A stretch of 64,000 bases of DNA from Clavelina lepadiformis (taxonomy: Eukaryota > Chordata > Ascidiacea > Aplousobranchia > Clavelinidae). The stretch lies in assembly GCF_947623445.1 (NCBI RefSeq), contig NC_135242.1:16244001-16308000 (forward strand), read 5' to 3'. The position numbers and the translations under genes were made by a program. The notes under the pieces were generated by a model. The model made no database searches. It saw only the letters and a program-made list of their open reading frames with translations, and had not been told where the DNA came from. Below are positions 37,101-47,900 of this stretch, one piece after another; the stretch's first letter is position 1; each line of letters begins with the position of its first letter.

Positions 37101-40100
37101 TATGTCAAAACTTGTGAAAAAAAAGTTTTTTAATATCAAAAGTTATCAAAATTTTTAATTTTTAGGTCAAAAATTTTCGTTTTTTAAGTCAAAAATAATC
37201 GCCCTAATGATCAGTAACATATAAAATAGAAAAGATTAAAAACAGCAAAATGTTATGTTAAAATGAGATTTAAAACGTTAAAACACATACATTGTCCTTA
37301 CTATGCCACAAAAACAAAATTCCTGTTAGATTCATATTAAATTTTGAAGCTAATGTCCAAAAGATCGATTACTTATACCAAACTTTATGATTGTATTATT
37401 AATTGAACAATTAAAATTATGTCAGTTTTAGCAATAATACTGTTTGCTGCATTGTGATGGTTTGCCATTGTTTATTGTGTTTCACAGCATTATTTGGCAG
37501 CACATGTTTTTCTATTACCTTGACAGGATCGTGTTGAAGACATTCGAGAATTTGAGCTTGAAAAAACTGATGCACTAAAGGTGGTGAAAGAGTTTGCAGG
37601 TTATAATGCTGGAACAATTCCACTTTGTGGAAGTGATGCCCTAAGACTTTCTTTGTGTGCACACAGCACAGAAGTTAGTATAAATTTTAACAATTGTTTA
37701 AGTGAAATCTATGACACTTAACTTTAGCGAAACTTTATCTTCAGTTTAACTTAAAATATAGAGCTACTGCCAGGGGTCTCAAACATGAATGAACAAATGA
37801 GTCATTTTTATTCTGGACCAGGAGCCTGCTGGCGACTGCTCATTAAACTGAGTTAGACCCCGGTTAACTAAACCACATTTAACTCCAGCCATTTTGTTTA
37901 TTCCATGGATAATTGTCCGATTTAATCGCCTGGGTTGACATGAAAAACTACAAAAGGATAGAACCGTTTGCAAGGAATTGAAACAAATAATCAAGGAAGG
38001 GTATCTGCTGGCGACTGCTCATTAAACTGAGTTAGACCCCGGTTAACTAAACCACATTTAACTCCAGCCATTTTGTTTATTCCATGGATAATTGTCCGAT
38101 TTAATCGCCTGGGTTGACATGAAAAACTACAAAAGGATAGAACCGTTTGCAAGGAATTGAAACAAATAATCAAGGAAGGGTATTGTTTCATTAAAAAATC
38201 ATAACTTTCCGAATAAAGTCACATAAGGTTTCTTAGTAAAAATGTTTCCAATTGTGATTTAATAAGTGTTTAATATATTGTTGCAATAGTTATCTGTACA
38301 CATTTGAAAGCTAACCATTAACCCACACATTAACTCGTTTCTTGATTTGAATAAAATTTACATAACTGAACTTTCGCTCCCTTGAAAATAACAGATTTTT
38401 TTTCAAACTTTCATCGCTAATCACTATGATAATTTTATCTCGCCTCTTAGAGAGGTCAAGTTGATTAGGACCGGGTTGTCCAGGGTTGAATTGACTGACT
38501 TCCATAATAAACATTTAATAGAACTTTATGGAAAGCAAAGAAAATAGTAAAACCCCATGGTTTCATTTTGTCACTAACTTCGACAGTCATCTATAATTTT
38601 TATGCTAAATATGAATTTCCATGTCTCGTTGTACCCACAGCATGCGAGCATGCAAACCCAAGAATCATAATCTTGAACGTCAAAGATAAGCTGACTTTTA
38701 CATTTTACCTTCTTATTTTAAATTCACCATTGTCAAATCATAAAATGTCACAACAGCCGCTTCAGTATTTCACTGTAAATGCAACACTTGTTTCATCATT
38801 TTTTAGCATAATGAATTTAGAACCTATGTCTGGAATGCTCCATCTGACATGACATTACTTTGCATGGTAGACAGTGTTAAATGTATCGTTTTCACTTAAT
38901 TTACGCTTCCACTTTTGCAATCTGGATAAGTTGCAGCAAATACTACAATGACTTTATGGAAGTTATACAGTGAAAATGATATAACTCAACAAAATGAACT
39001 TTAAAAATCAACCTTCGCAGCGAGAAGTTATGAAAATTGCAATCTGTAAAATGATAGACTTTGCAAATTGGGGAACAAAAAATAGCTGCATACAACCTGT
39101 GGTTCATGTATTCAAAATTTGACTTATGCCATTTACTGGTGTGTAAGGGTTACATAAGACATCAGTGCCATACATAAAGTGGCAAATCGGAAAGTTTTAA
39201 TATACTATGTAATTATCAGAGATGTGCACGAGCATGCTCCAAGCACGCTCCTTTATTTAAATGCTCCATTTTCAAATTGGGTCCTACTTTAAATCTATCT
39301 TCGCTCTTCACTCTTTTTTTTTTGCACAAACAACACTATGAAAGCACAAAATAGAAAAAGGGTCTTAAAAAATTTAGGTTAAATTGAAAATCTAAATTTA
39401 TTTTGCTGCTTTTAGACTGAATTAAAGCATTTAACGAGTAACTACTTGATGTGTGATCACCTTGCTATAGGCGTATACCTTTGAATTGCTAAAATCGCTC
39501 TTTTACTCAGCAAGGAGCGGGAGTGATACTCTTTTTTCAGTGAGAAGCGTGAGCGACGCTTTTTTAAAAAGAGCGATTGCCCAGCTATGGTTATTTAATG
39601 TTTATTGAAACAATTTCAAAACTAATGTGGCCTGGTTAAATAAAACATTAATTTTTGTCATTTATCAAATGGTGTAGATAAGAATTAGTTTTATACATTT
39701 AAATTGATATGAGTATTGGAATATACACAAACTTTGAGATTGCTTTGAAACTTATTGGCTACCTTATTTGTATGACTTGTATAACACCGTGGTTATTGGA
39801 TAATTGATGAAACTAATAAATTTTCTGGAGTGGTTTATTTTTCAGATTTTCTGTTTTTACTTTGCATAGTTTTCCTAATACCCTATACTTGTCTTTCTAT
39901 ATAGGCACAGAGTGTGAAATTCAATGTAAACGAGCCAGAGGTATCAAGAAAACAGTGCAACAAAATTTGGAACATTTTTTTATATGTTCAACGATTTTTC
40001 AGCGACCATGCAAACTCTGAGGTTAATTCAGAAGAAGATTTTGTGTATCTAGGTTTATTGCAGAATTTCGCTTTAAGATATCATAATTTTTTGTTTACTG

Positions 40101-43100
40101 TAGTTGATATTGGTGTCGAAATCTTTATCCTTGGACTGAGAAAAGTCTTTGACCGACAACTTTTCGATAATTCCTTATTACTCAGCTCCAGTTACCGAGC
40201 TTGTTTTTGTACAAGAGCTTTTTTTGGTGATTTAGAGCTTTTCAGAAGAAGCAAACATTGTTGATGCCTTGCTCAATGGTATTACAACGGTAGCCCCGGT
40301 GCCACTGGGTATGGAATTCTGGTTGCGTTATTTCCAGCCCTGCACTCTAACCGCTCCGCCACTGAGCCAACTTACTTGCTTATATATTAATTATCATTAT
40401 GATCCATCACTAAATGATATCTAATTATAGCTAAACAAAAGCAAGATAAATCAAGAAAGCATGAAAGACCATTTCAAGCTGATTGACAAGTGGTCGAGAA
40501 GTCAGTTAGCTTTGGCCGTAGAAACCTGCAACTCTTCTTTGAATCAACATAATATCGCTGTGGCATTACAAGCTGTAAATTATTTTTGGAGAAATGTTTT
40601 CAGTTCCATTTATTTGGTGAGTTACCTACTGTAATTATTGCTACACAGTATAGGTAATACCATGTATCAAATAAAGCCATACGTACGTCTAGCGCAGTGG
40701 TTCCCAACTGGTGGTCCATGGAATACTTTTTGGGGGTCCATAGGACTCTAACTATAATAATGTATAGACTCGTACATAAATTGCCATAATGAAACTAAAC
40801 ATTATTTTGATTTGCATGAGTTCAGGTGTCAACTGTCAATACACCAAGCAGATTGTATTATTCAATCCAACTTATGCCCACCATTAATTGAACGTTTCAC
40901 TTATGACAAAACAATGTCTTTTTGGAATAAATACAGTGGTAAAATTTCCAGTTCTAAACATCTGATACATCATCAATGATGATTCATCATGCATAACGAC
41001 AGTATTTTCATGTCATGATGCACACATTAGTCTACATCTGGAAGTAAGTCAACAAGATGACAATGATCAAACAGAGTACACAGAATGAAGATGAACTACC
41101 GGTTATTATGTTCTTAAATTTCCGTTTTGAAATTTAAGTGAAACTAAAAGTTTTAAATGTAGTTTAAAAACTATAATCAGAGGGTAAGAGCCCAATACCA
41201 CTCCCGACATTAAACAGCCTGTGAGCAAAAAAGAGAGCTCAAAAGACAAGGGAAAAGGAAACTACTTAGTTACTAAATATACACCTTTGTTTTATGTACG
41301 TGTATGAGAGTTTCTGTGGTATTTTCTTAAATGATTAGTAAAGTTAAATTTGATCACAACGAATTGGACGTTGTTCTTTGGATTCTTTTTCTGTCAACAT
41401 CCAGTTGGAAGCCATAATTATCATTTTAAAACATATTTCCAAAGAAATAAAATTTCTTTTATAACGAACATTATTTTGGTGGTCTCATAAAGTCTAAAAC
41501 CTGTTCTAATGGTCCATGGCTTAAACCGAGTTGGAAATCACTGATCTAGCGCTTTACCTCACAGAAATATTGCATAATGGCAAGTTCTATAACATTTTAA
41601 AACCTTTTGAGCGATCTTACAATTTGCATTACCAAGGTTTACAACTTATGACATCATAAAGTTATTCTTTTATTCTGCTATGGTAGGTTTACTGTACTGC
41701 TTTACTTGGAAAGCGTTTTACGAGGGTTCCTACACAAAACGACAGCATAGAATTGCATTTGAACGAGGTAGACCTCAGCTCTGATTACAGGGTTGCCGTT
41801 GCTTTAAATATCATTGATCTTACGGAGACAGCCTTGAGGCTGTTTAGTCCATTTGCTCCCTATTTAGCTGAAGAATTGTGGCAACGCATACCTCATAACA
41901 TGAAACATAATGCTGAGAGTGTTTGTATTGCACCCTATCCACTTCCAGAAATCGTAAGTTTGTGTTTGAAAAGATGGTATTATTTTATGGTATTTCTCTA
42001 GGTTGGATGTTATTACTTTTTCTCCTAAACTTACACGGTCCAGAAGGTTTTATTCTGTTGTTTACTAATATATCTTTTAAGCAAGGCTTGCTGTTTTCTG
42101 CTATTGTTAAATACTTTCGCAAAGATTTGTCTTGAAATTTGTTTTCAAAGATTTGTCAAAGATGCTACTTGTGTTTTTTTGTGATTTGATCACTAAAACT
42201 TCCCTTTCTGTATGCAGCATAACAAAGATAGAGACGCTCAAATCGATGAACAAATGAAAATAATTCTTTCTGTAGCAGACTCCGTAAATCAACAGGCGAC
42301 CCTCCATCATGTAAAGAGGAGCTGTCCGGTTGTGATAGTTTGCAAAAATCAAGATACTTTTAAAACAGTATCGCGAAATACTGACCTTTTGCGGGTTCTA
42401 ACCCAATTTGGCGATGTAGAATGTCATACTTTAGATAATCTTAAAGATCTTCTGACAAGTTGCGCTGGAAGTGTAGATGAAGATTCTGATGTCTCAATCG
42501 TTTTTAGATTTTCGGTCAGTGCCAAACAATTTTATCATTTGCATGAATACTTTTGACGTAAGACACGTATCCGTCGCTCATGTCGTCATTAATGTTTCTT
42601 TCTGCAGGCTGAAGGATTACGGGCGTACATTGAAAATGAGGAAACAAAATTTAAACACTTTGAAACTTCAAGAAACAGGTGGATCAAAAAAGTAGATGCG
42701 CTTGAAAAGAAAGCTCAATTTAGTGACAGTCGAGCCAAAGCACTAAGCGAGGTAAATTTTCCTGATATGTTACATCTATCTTTATGCTGACATTAAATTG
42801 GTGATTTTGATGAGCTTTCCTGTAAATTTTGTTAATAGCAATGTAACCAAAAATTTGGGTTTGAGGGATATTACATACATTTTGATAAAGTTCCACTGAA
42901 AAATACTTTGCTAACCTAAAACATTCGTTGTCTTTTGTTTCATTTTGCAAAGCCTTAAAATGAAAATACAGTGGAATGAAATAGTACATTCATTGCGAAA
43001 TAATGTAAATTGTTCACGTTAAATTAGTGAATTAAAGTAACGTAACCTGGTAATTTCATTCGAATTTGTGGCTTTTGTGACTGACATGATCATATTTATA

Positions 43101-43485
43101 CATGAGCTTTTTAAAGTTAAGTGTGCTTTGCCGACTACAGCAAAATATACCAAATTGCAAGTTGCCTATAGTTAATACCTGGTTTTGTTTACTGGACATA
43201 CAATTGCGTCAACCTTAAGTTGTGGTTTTTCTGCTGTATTTAGAATTTCATAGCTCATGAAAACGCATTTCTGTAAGCTTGCATTAGCCTGACATTTGTT
43301 CGAAACTATTCGCACCATAAACAACGTGAGTGTGAAACACTGCATTTTTTGTGGCAAAGTATTTCTTAAATCCAAATTACTCAATCATTTTTTAAATCAA
43401 GATTTTAGAAGTTACCAAGAAATACCAAAAGATGAAGAATATGGAAGATTCCGTGGAACGACTAAGGAAGCACTACGGTGTATAG
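28193..43485 (+). CDS. VARS2: VARS2, mitochondrial valyl-tRNA synthetase, 21 exons
   Basis: This class I synthetase charges tRNA-Val. Exons: 28193-28363, 28681-28765, 29033-29255, 29402-29566, 29688-29804, 32052-32248, 32915-33032, 33174-33274, 33421-33643, 33708-33797, 33942-34127, 34282-34470, 34535-34628, 35478-35597, 37527-37673, 39905-40021, 40431-40616, 41687-41953, 42218-42514, 42608-42751, 43420-43485; 1101 codons, 1100 aa. [15 protein letters not shown] (HIGH-type motif HLGH about 144-147) and [14 protein letters not shown] (KMSKS about 672-676) are intact. [15 protein letters not shown]-type [33 protein letters not shown] and the anticodon-binding domain ([14 protein letters not shown]) follow. 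The C-terminus is coiled coil. The N-terminus ([14 protein letters not shown]...) is Arg/Ser-rich and poor in acid, a likely mitochondrial presequence. Less sure points: the donor of exon 1 (28336 is an alternative), the end of exon 16 and the acceptor of exon 21. Confidence 0.95.
30704..31694. mobile_element. hAT element, 991 bp, in VARS2 intron 5, with transposase relic
   Basis: The left end CAGGGGTGGGCAATTA and the right end (reverse complement CAAACCTGGGCATTG) are imperfect inverted repeats. A perfect 8-bp target duplication TAGTAACA lies at 30696-30703 and 31695-31702. The subterminal GGGCC-rich bases are typical of this group. An internal coding fragment is described separately. Confidence 0.93.
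31150..31395 (-). pseudogene. hAT transposase N-terminal zinc-finger fragment
   Basis: On the minus strand an 81-codon frame with no start codon runs [15 protein letters not shown] ... [20 protein letters not shown] ... [13 protein letters not shown] ... SLFP, then stops. CLVCG with ...RQHYDTKHA gives the C-x2-C...H-x4-H zinc ligands of the N-terminal finger found in Charlie/Zaphod-type hAT transposases and their domesticated relatives. No catalytic part remains. It sits inside the delimited 991-bp element, which confirms that element's superfamily. Confidence 0.85.
35598..37526 (+). other. VARS2 intron 14
   Basis: This 1.9 kb intron separates the KMSKS exon from the next. The right third is the 639-bp MITE at 36566-37204. 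The remainder is AT-rich with no supported feature. Confidence 0.5.
36566..37204. mobile_element. MITE flanked by TA, 639 bp, in VARS2 intron 14
   Basis: The left end TGGCGATTTTTTTTGAC and the right end (reverse complement GGGCGATTATTTTTGAC) are inverted repeats, each flanked by TA (36564-36565 and 37205-37206), as for Tc1/mariner-type insertion. Subterminal sequence is rich in GTCAAAAATTG-like units on both sides. No transposase frame was seen. Superfamily is inferred only from the TA flank. Confidence 0.6.
37826..38183. repeat. Perfect tandem duplication, 2 x 179 bp
   Basis: The segment 37826-38004, beginning CTGCTGGCGACTGCTC, is followed directly by an apparently identical copy at 38005-38183. 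I found no difference when reading the two side by side. It lies in VARS2 intron 15, away from exons. Each copy carries the same open frame of about 66 codons on the minus strand, which has no recognisable similarity. The absence of substitutions points to a very recent duplication or an assembly artefact. Confidence 0.95.
39217..39589. mobile_element. Probable hAT element, 373 bp, in VARS2 intron 15
   Basis: The left end CAGAGATGTGCACGAGC and the right end (reverse complement CATAGCTGGGCAATCGCTC) match the CAnnGnTGnGCA hAT terminal pattern. The flanks (GTAATTAT left, GTTATTTA right) agree at only 5 of 8 bases, so the insertion is old or the boundary is shifted. The interior repeats GCTC/GAGC-type motifs. 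Confidence 0.55.
40262..40372 (-). repeat. SINE-like repeat, tRNA-related, in VARS2 intron 16
   Basis: The minus strand reads TGGCTCAGTGGCGGAGCGG near the 5' side, a good Pol III A-box (TGGCnnAGTGG), then TTAGAGTGC and a degenerate B-box region, then CCGTTGTAATACC and TTGAGCAAGGC. The second half is shared with 52,291-52,445, 52,524-52,668 and 4,080-4,160. No poly(A) tail or target duplication was delimited. Confidence 0.6.
40695..41543. mobile_element. hAT element, 849 bp, in VARS2 intron 17
   Basis: The left end CAGTGGTTCCCAACTGG and the right end (reverse complement CAGTGATTTCCAACTCGG) are terminal inverted repeats. The target-site duplication GTCTAGCG / ATCTAGCG (40687-40694 and 41544-41551) agrees at 7 of 8 bases. 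It has GGTCCATGG subterminal motifs in both arms and no obvious transposase remnant. Confidence 0.88.
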
Positions 43486-44979
43486 CAGACTAGTTGCAAG
43501 ATTTTCAAGCCAATTGCAAAGTGCATTCAGTGACTCATAGCGACTTTCACGAGCAACATTTTTTACGCTTCGCAATCTTTTTGCCGCTCGTTTTACCTTT
43601 GTCTCTTTCATGGCACTGTCTCATTAAATTATTTGATATTGCTTGATCAGCTGATTATTTTGTTTTGAAGGGCTGTTTAATGCGACCTTGTCCTTGTACG
43701 AATAATTTGAAAGCTTTTAAAATTAACAAAGGCACTAGCGAAAACTTACTCATTGTACAAAAGCAATGGGATCGAAAGCCGGCAGCGCTTACAGCGTCGA
43801 ATATGCACTAACGCAATCCAGGTTCGAAACTAGGCAGCTTCATATGTTTGTGGTAGCTGTTGCAGGCGATATTTATATCCCTCTTAATGGGTCCATTTGT
43901 TTCTCTGACGGCCATATAACAGTATTCTTTATTTCATATCACAAACTTCTTGGCGGTGTGGCTTTCTTCTACGTTGGTGGTTTCACTTATTCAAGTTTAA
44001 TTCTTAACTCCACTCGTGTTTTTGTTGGATGCTACGCCGAACCTTTTTGCTAACCTCTAAATTGGAGTTGAAATCTGCTAATCTTATGTGATATAACCGA
44101 ATATATTGTGAGCGTTTTAGTCACTATTGTTATTGATGTGATGCTCAGAAATTGCAAGTTATCATTTTCCCTCAAATTAGAGGAAGTACCCTTGCAAAAC
44201 CATGGAACACTAGGTTGTTGCAGAACCCTTGTTGAAAAATGCTGCGTTAGAACGAAAAAAACTCTGTATAAACCTAACCTAAATCTGTTTTCAATCAAAT
44301 CCTAAATTCCTTCTGCGAGCTTTGATTTTACAAGCAATTTTTCAAATTTTTTTTATTTTGTAAAGAAGAACTTCTGAACACACAGTGATTTACTACTGTT
44401 TCAAAATTTCACAGGCAAGAAAGGTGTTGCTAACAGCAAATATCTGTTGCTGTAACAAGAATATCAGTTACAGATACAAACCATAAAAAACACTCGGTAT
44501 ATTTTACGACATATAACACAGCAATACACATACCTTGTGATTTTAAAAAAGATTTTCAGTTGGTAGAAAGACGTATTGACATCAAATATCTACGAAAACC
44601 GATGCATATACAGTATACACTATACAGTACTATGAAAACTTTTTCTGAAACAGCGAAATGCATTGGCTTCCACTTCAAATATGATGATTGCGTAGTACAT
44701 ATTCAAAGCTAAGTTTATCAAATCACGTACTACTGTCAGATTTGTCAAATCTCTCTAGTCAGCTACACAAACTTTTTTCAAGTGTAAAAAGGCTTATTGG
44801 CAATCAAACATGGAGAACATAAAAAACGTAAGTGCAACTGAAGAAACAGTATTCATAAAGAAATACAAAGCACCAGCAAGTTTGAACTTAAAACATAGAG
44901 TTACAACAAAAATCAAGTCCATAATAATATTCCTCAAAAGGCATCTTCATAGTTGAAATTGTATTACCTTTCACTTCAT
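43486..44979. other. Intergenic between convergent VARS2 and CCDC92
   Basis: No gene is supported. At 43,770-43,825 the text GGATCGAAAGCCGGCAGCGC ... CCAGGTTCGAAACTAGG resembles tRNA A- and B-boxes but does not fold as a tRNA. It may be an SINE relic. Open frames of 95 and 65 codons show no motif. Confidence 0.45.
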
Positions 44980-47900
44980 TTACATATTTTCAATTTCCCT
45001 TTCTGACGTAATTCCTGCACCAAGATGACGCACTGCAATCTGTGATGATTGTCCGCAGCCACGTTCAAAAGCAGGTGGTACAGTTTTTTGTGATCTCTGG
45101 CCTACGCAGCCTTCTAAAACCCAAGACTGAGAATTTCTCCCTTCAATAGCAGAATTTCCATTTGGATCTTTCGCTTTACTATCTATAGGTGGTAATATAC
45201 ATAGTGGTTTTGGGGTAATGGCTGCGTTGCCTCCGGATTGAGACACATCGGAGTAAAAAGGTCGCTTGACAATCTGCGGAGAACTGCTACTGCGTAGTTG
45301 CTGTTGGCTGGGGCCTGTATGATCCATAAACTCCATGCTTTTAGCAGCCTTTATCAAAGATGCTGAAGATGGCCTGCTCTGCTTTACCAGAGCAGTATTA
45401 TGCGGAGAGAGCGAAAACCGACATCTTTCAGTCCTGCAGGATGATGAGCTAATGGGTCTCATTTCACCAGATTTCGAACTTCTATGGAGGCGTCTGTTTT
45501 CAGACGTTTTAGGTTTTGATGGTGGGGTCGGTGAACAAATTACACCTGCATTACTTTCCTGGGCTATTAGCTTGTGAAGCTTTGAGCGAGCTTGATTAAG
45601 TTTTACTGATAGAATTCCAACTGCATTCGCACGTGAATCCAATTCAATTGTCAAACTGCTGATAGTGTGCATATGTGCCTGTAAATGTATGTTACTAAAT
45701 TTAGTTTAAAAACTAAAATGAACAGGGAGAAAAGAAAAATTAAATAAGAAATTATTTAAAATATCCATTCATATATGTTGGCACATCAGCAGTACTTTAC
45801 ACTAAGTAGGCCCTATGACTTAAACACTATCTGGCGTCAAGAATGGGGTTCTAGGTAAAGAAGCTGCTTTAGTGTAGTTTTTCAAATAGAAAGGCATTTG
45901 CTGGTTTATGATGAATGTAAGTTAGTTTGTCAAAAACATGTGTTACTTTTAAACTACGTTTACCTTGTTTATAAACAAATGCCCTGCAAAATGGTCAGAA
46001 ATTATTTCAGCTATGGGTCTGCAAGTAAGAAAAGGTTGCAAACCACTAGTCTAGCTCTTGTACTTTAGAGCAGTTGAACTTTCAATCATTTCCAGGAATA
46101 AACATAGCACCTAGTGGGCAAAGTTGGAATGTGGGAACATGGCAAAAAGTTTTTTTGATGTTACTAATATATGTTCTTTGAGCTATAAGAAATCAGAAAA
46201 GTTTATACTTTGAAACATTTCGAGTGATATCATTTCGTAATGATGTCAAATAGTAAGCGCTCTCTCAAACACAATTTTCTACATTTTTAACCGACTAAAA
46301 TAAAAAGAAAAAAAGTTGTTTGCAATATTGTTAAGATCAGGGATGTCCAACCTTTTATTATAGTGGGCCGCATTGTCACTTGAAATAATTGAATGGGCCG
46401 CAAAACCTATTAAATTTCAAGAAAAATGGGTACATGAAGTACATACTTTTGGAGTGAAAATGACTAGCGGGCCGCACAAAAATCTCAGGCGGGCCGCACT
46501 GTGGCCCGCGGGCCGCAGGTTGGACATCCCTGGTTAAGATAATCTGAATGATGAATTTCCAGGATAAATTGATACAAAAATAATGATTTTCGCTTTGAAA
46601 ATATTTGCTGACACAGGAAAGAACATGATGTTCCTACAAGGAAACGTTGCCAATTAAAAACAACATAAAACGGTAAAAATCAACCTGTATCTCTTTTGTA
46701 AAGCTCTTTTCTTGGGCAGTGATATGTTCTTCCATTTTAACCAGATGCTTGTCTCTTAGTTCTACTTGTTGTACCAAAGATATTTTTTCCTTGGTTAGTT
46801 CATCAACTTCATTTTCCAGAATTTTCATTTTTTGAAGGTTTTCCTCATCTATATACATTATACAATGCATTTACAATAGATGAAACAATAGCAAAACTTT
46901 AAATAAGCTCTATTTATATATTCTACACAAAAAAAGATCTAACAGTCATGAAGATGTCATTGTTATACATACAATGCAAAAATTTAAAAAAAAATAAGGT
47001 CAAACAATTAATATTTGCACCAAATTGAACCTGAAATTCTCTCATAAATATTTCTAGTCGTCAGTTTTTCCTTAACAAGTAGTTTCATAAATAATTTTCA
47101 GGAACTTTAAGCTTGGATTGCATAGCCCATAGAAATAATGAGCTTTTGAAATTTAAATTTTACCTTCAACTAAAGATTTATCAACAAAAAGGAAATAGTC
47201 AAAATGTTTCCAATTTACTTTTAATACAGTAAAAAAGATCAGATGGTATGTATGTAGTTGTAGAAAGTGAATAATTGTGTAATGCTGATAATCATAAATA
47301 ATTGTAATTAAGTAATGCTTGCAACTTAACCTTTGAATTGTAATTATACCTTCATTTGTAAGCACATCTGAACAGCAACCATACCACAGGAATTTGACAT
47401 ACAATTTAATAAAATCTACATAACTACAAATCATTCCAAAGCTTTTAATGGATACCTGCTTGTGTAGCTTCATCTTTCATTGCAACATCAAACAGAAGCT
47501 CTATCAACAAAACAAATCCTTTATATGAGTATATATACATTATACCAACCAAAATTTGATTTTTAGTATGCCAATGAATGAATAAAAATTAGCAACTATT
47601 TCATTGACTGGCTATCTAATTGGTAGCTTCACATTCGAGAGACAGGTAGTTGGTTGACACAGGGGAAAGTGCTTAGGTATGGGCCCGCTTTTTTAGCCTC
47701 TAAAGCATAGGTGTCAAACTCCCGGCCCGCGGGCCACATCCGGCCCGCTTTACATTAAAACTTGGCCCGCAATGCTATTTTATACATTGAACTATTTCCG
47801 GCCCGCGAGATCATTGTGCAGTATAACTTACTTTTTTCAAGCAAGAAACAAGATTATAACAAATCGCACAATACAGCAGCACAACAGTTGCCTCATCATG

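Noticed and set aside
37779..38191. Two nearly identical minus-strand ORFs of 71 and 66 codons as a small gene family
   Set aside because: They arise from the 179-bp tandem duplication and show no recognisable protein features.
43766..43830. tRNA gene suggested by GGTTCGAAACT (B-box) and an upstream A-box-like stretch
   Set aside because: The T-arm CCAGG/CTAGG does not pair and no acceptor stem can be drawn. At best an SINE relic.
45335..45577. 80-codon plus-strand frame
   Set aside because: Antisense shadow of CCDC92 exon 4.
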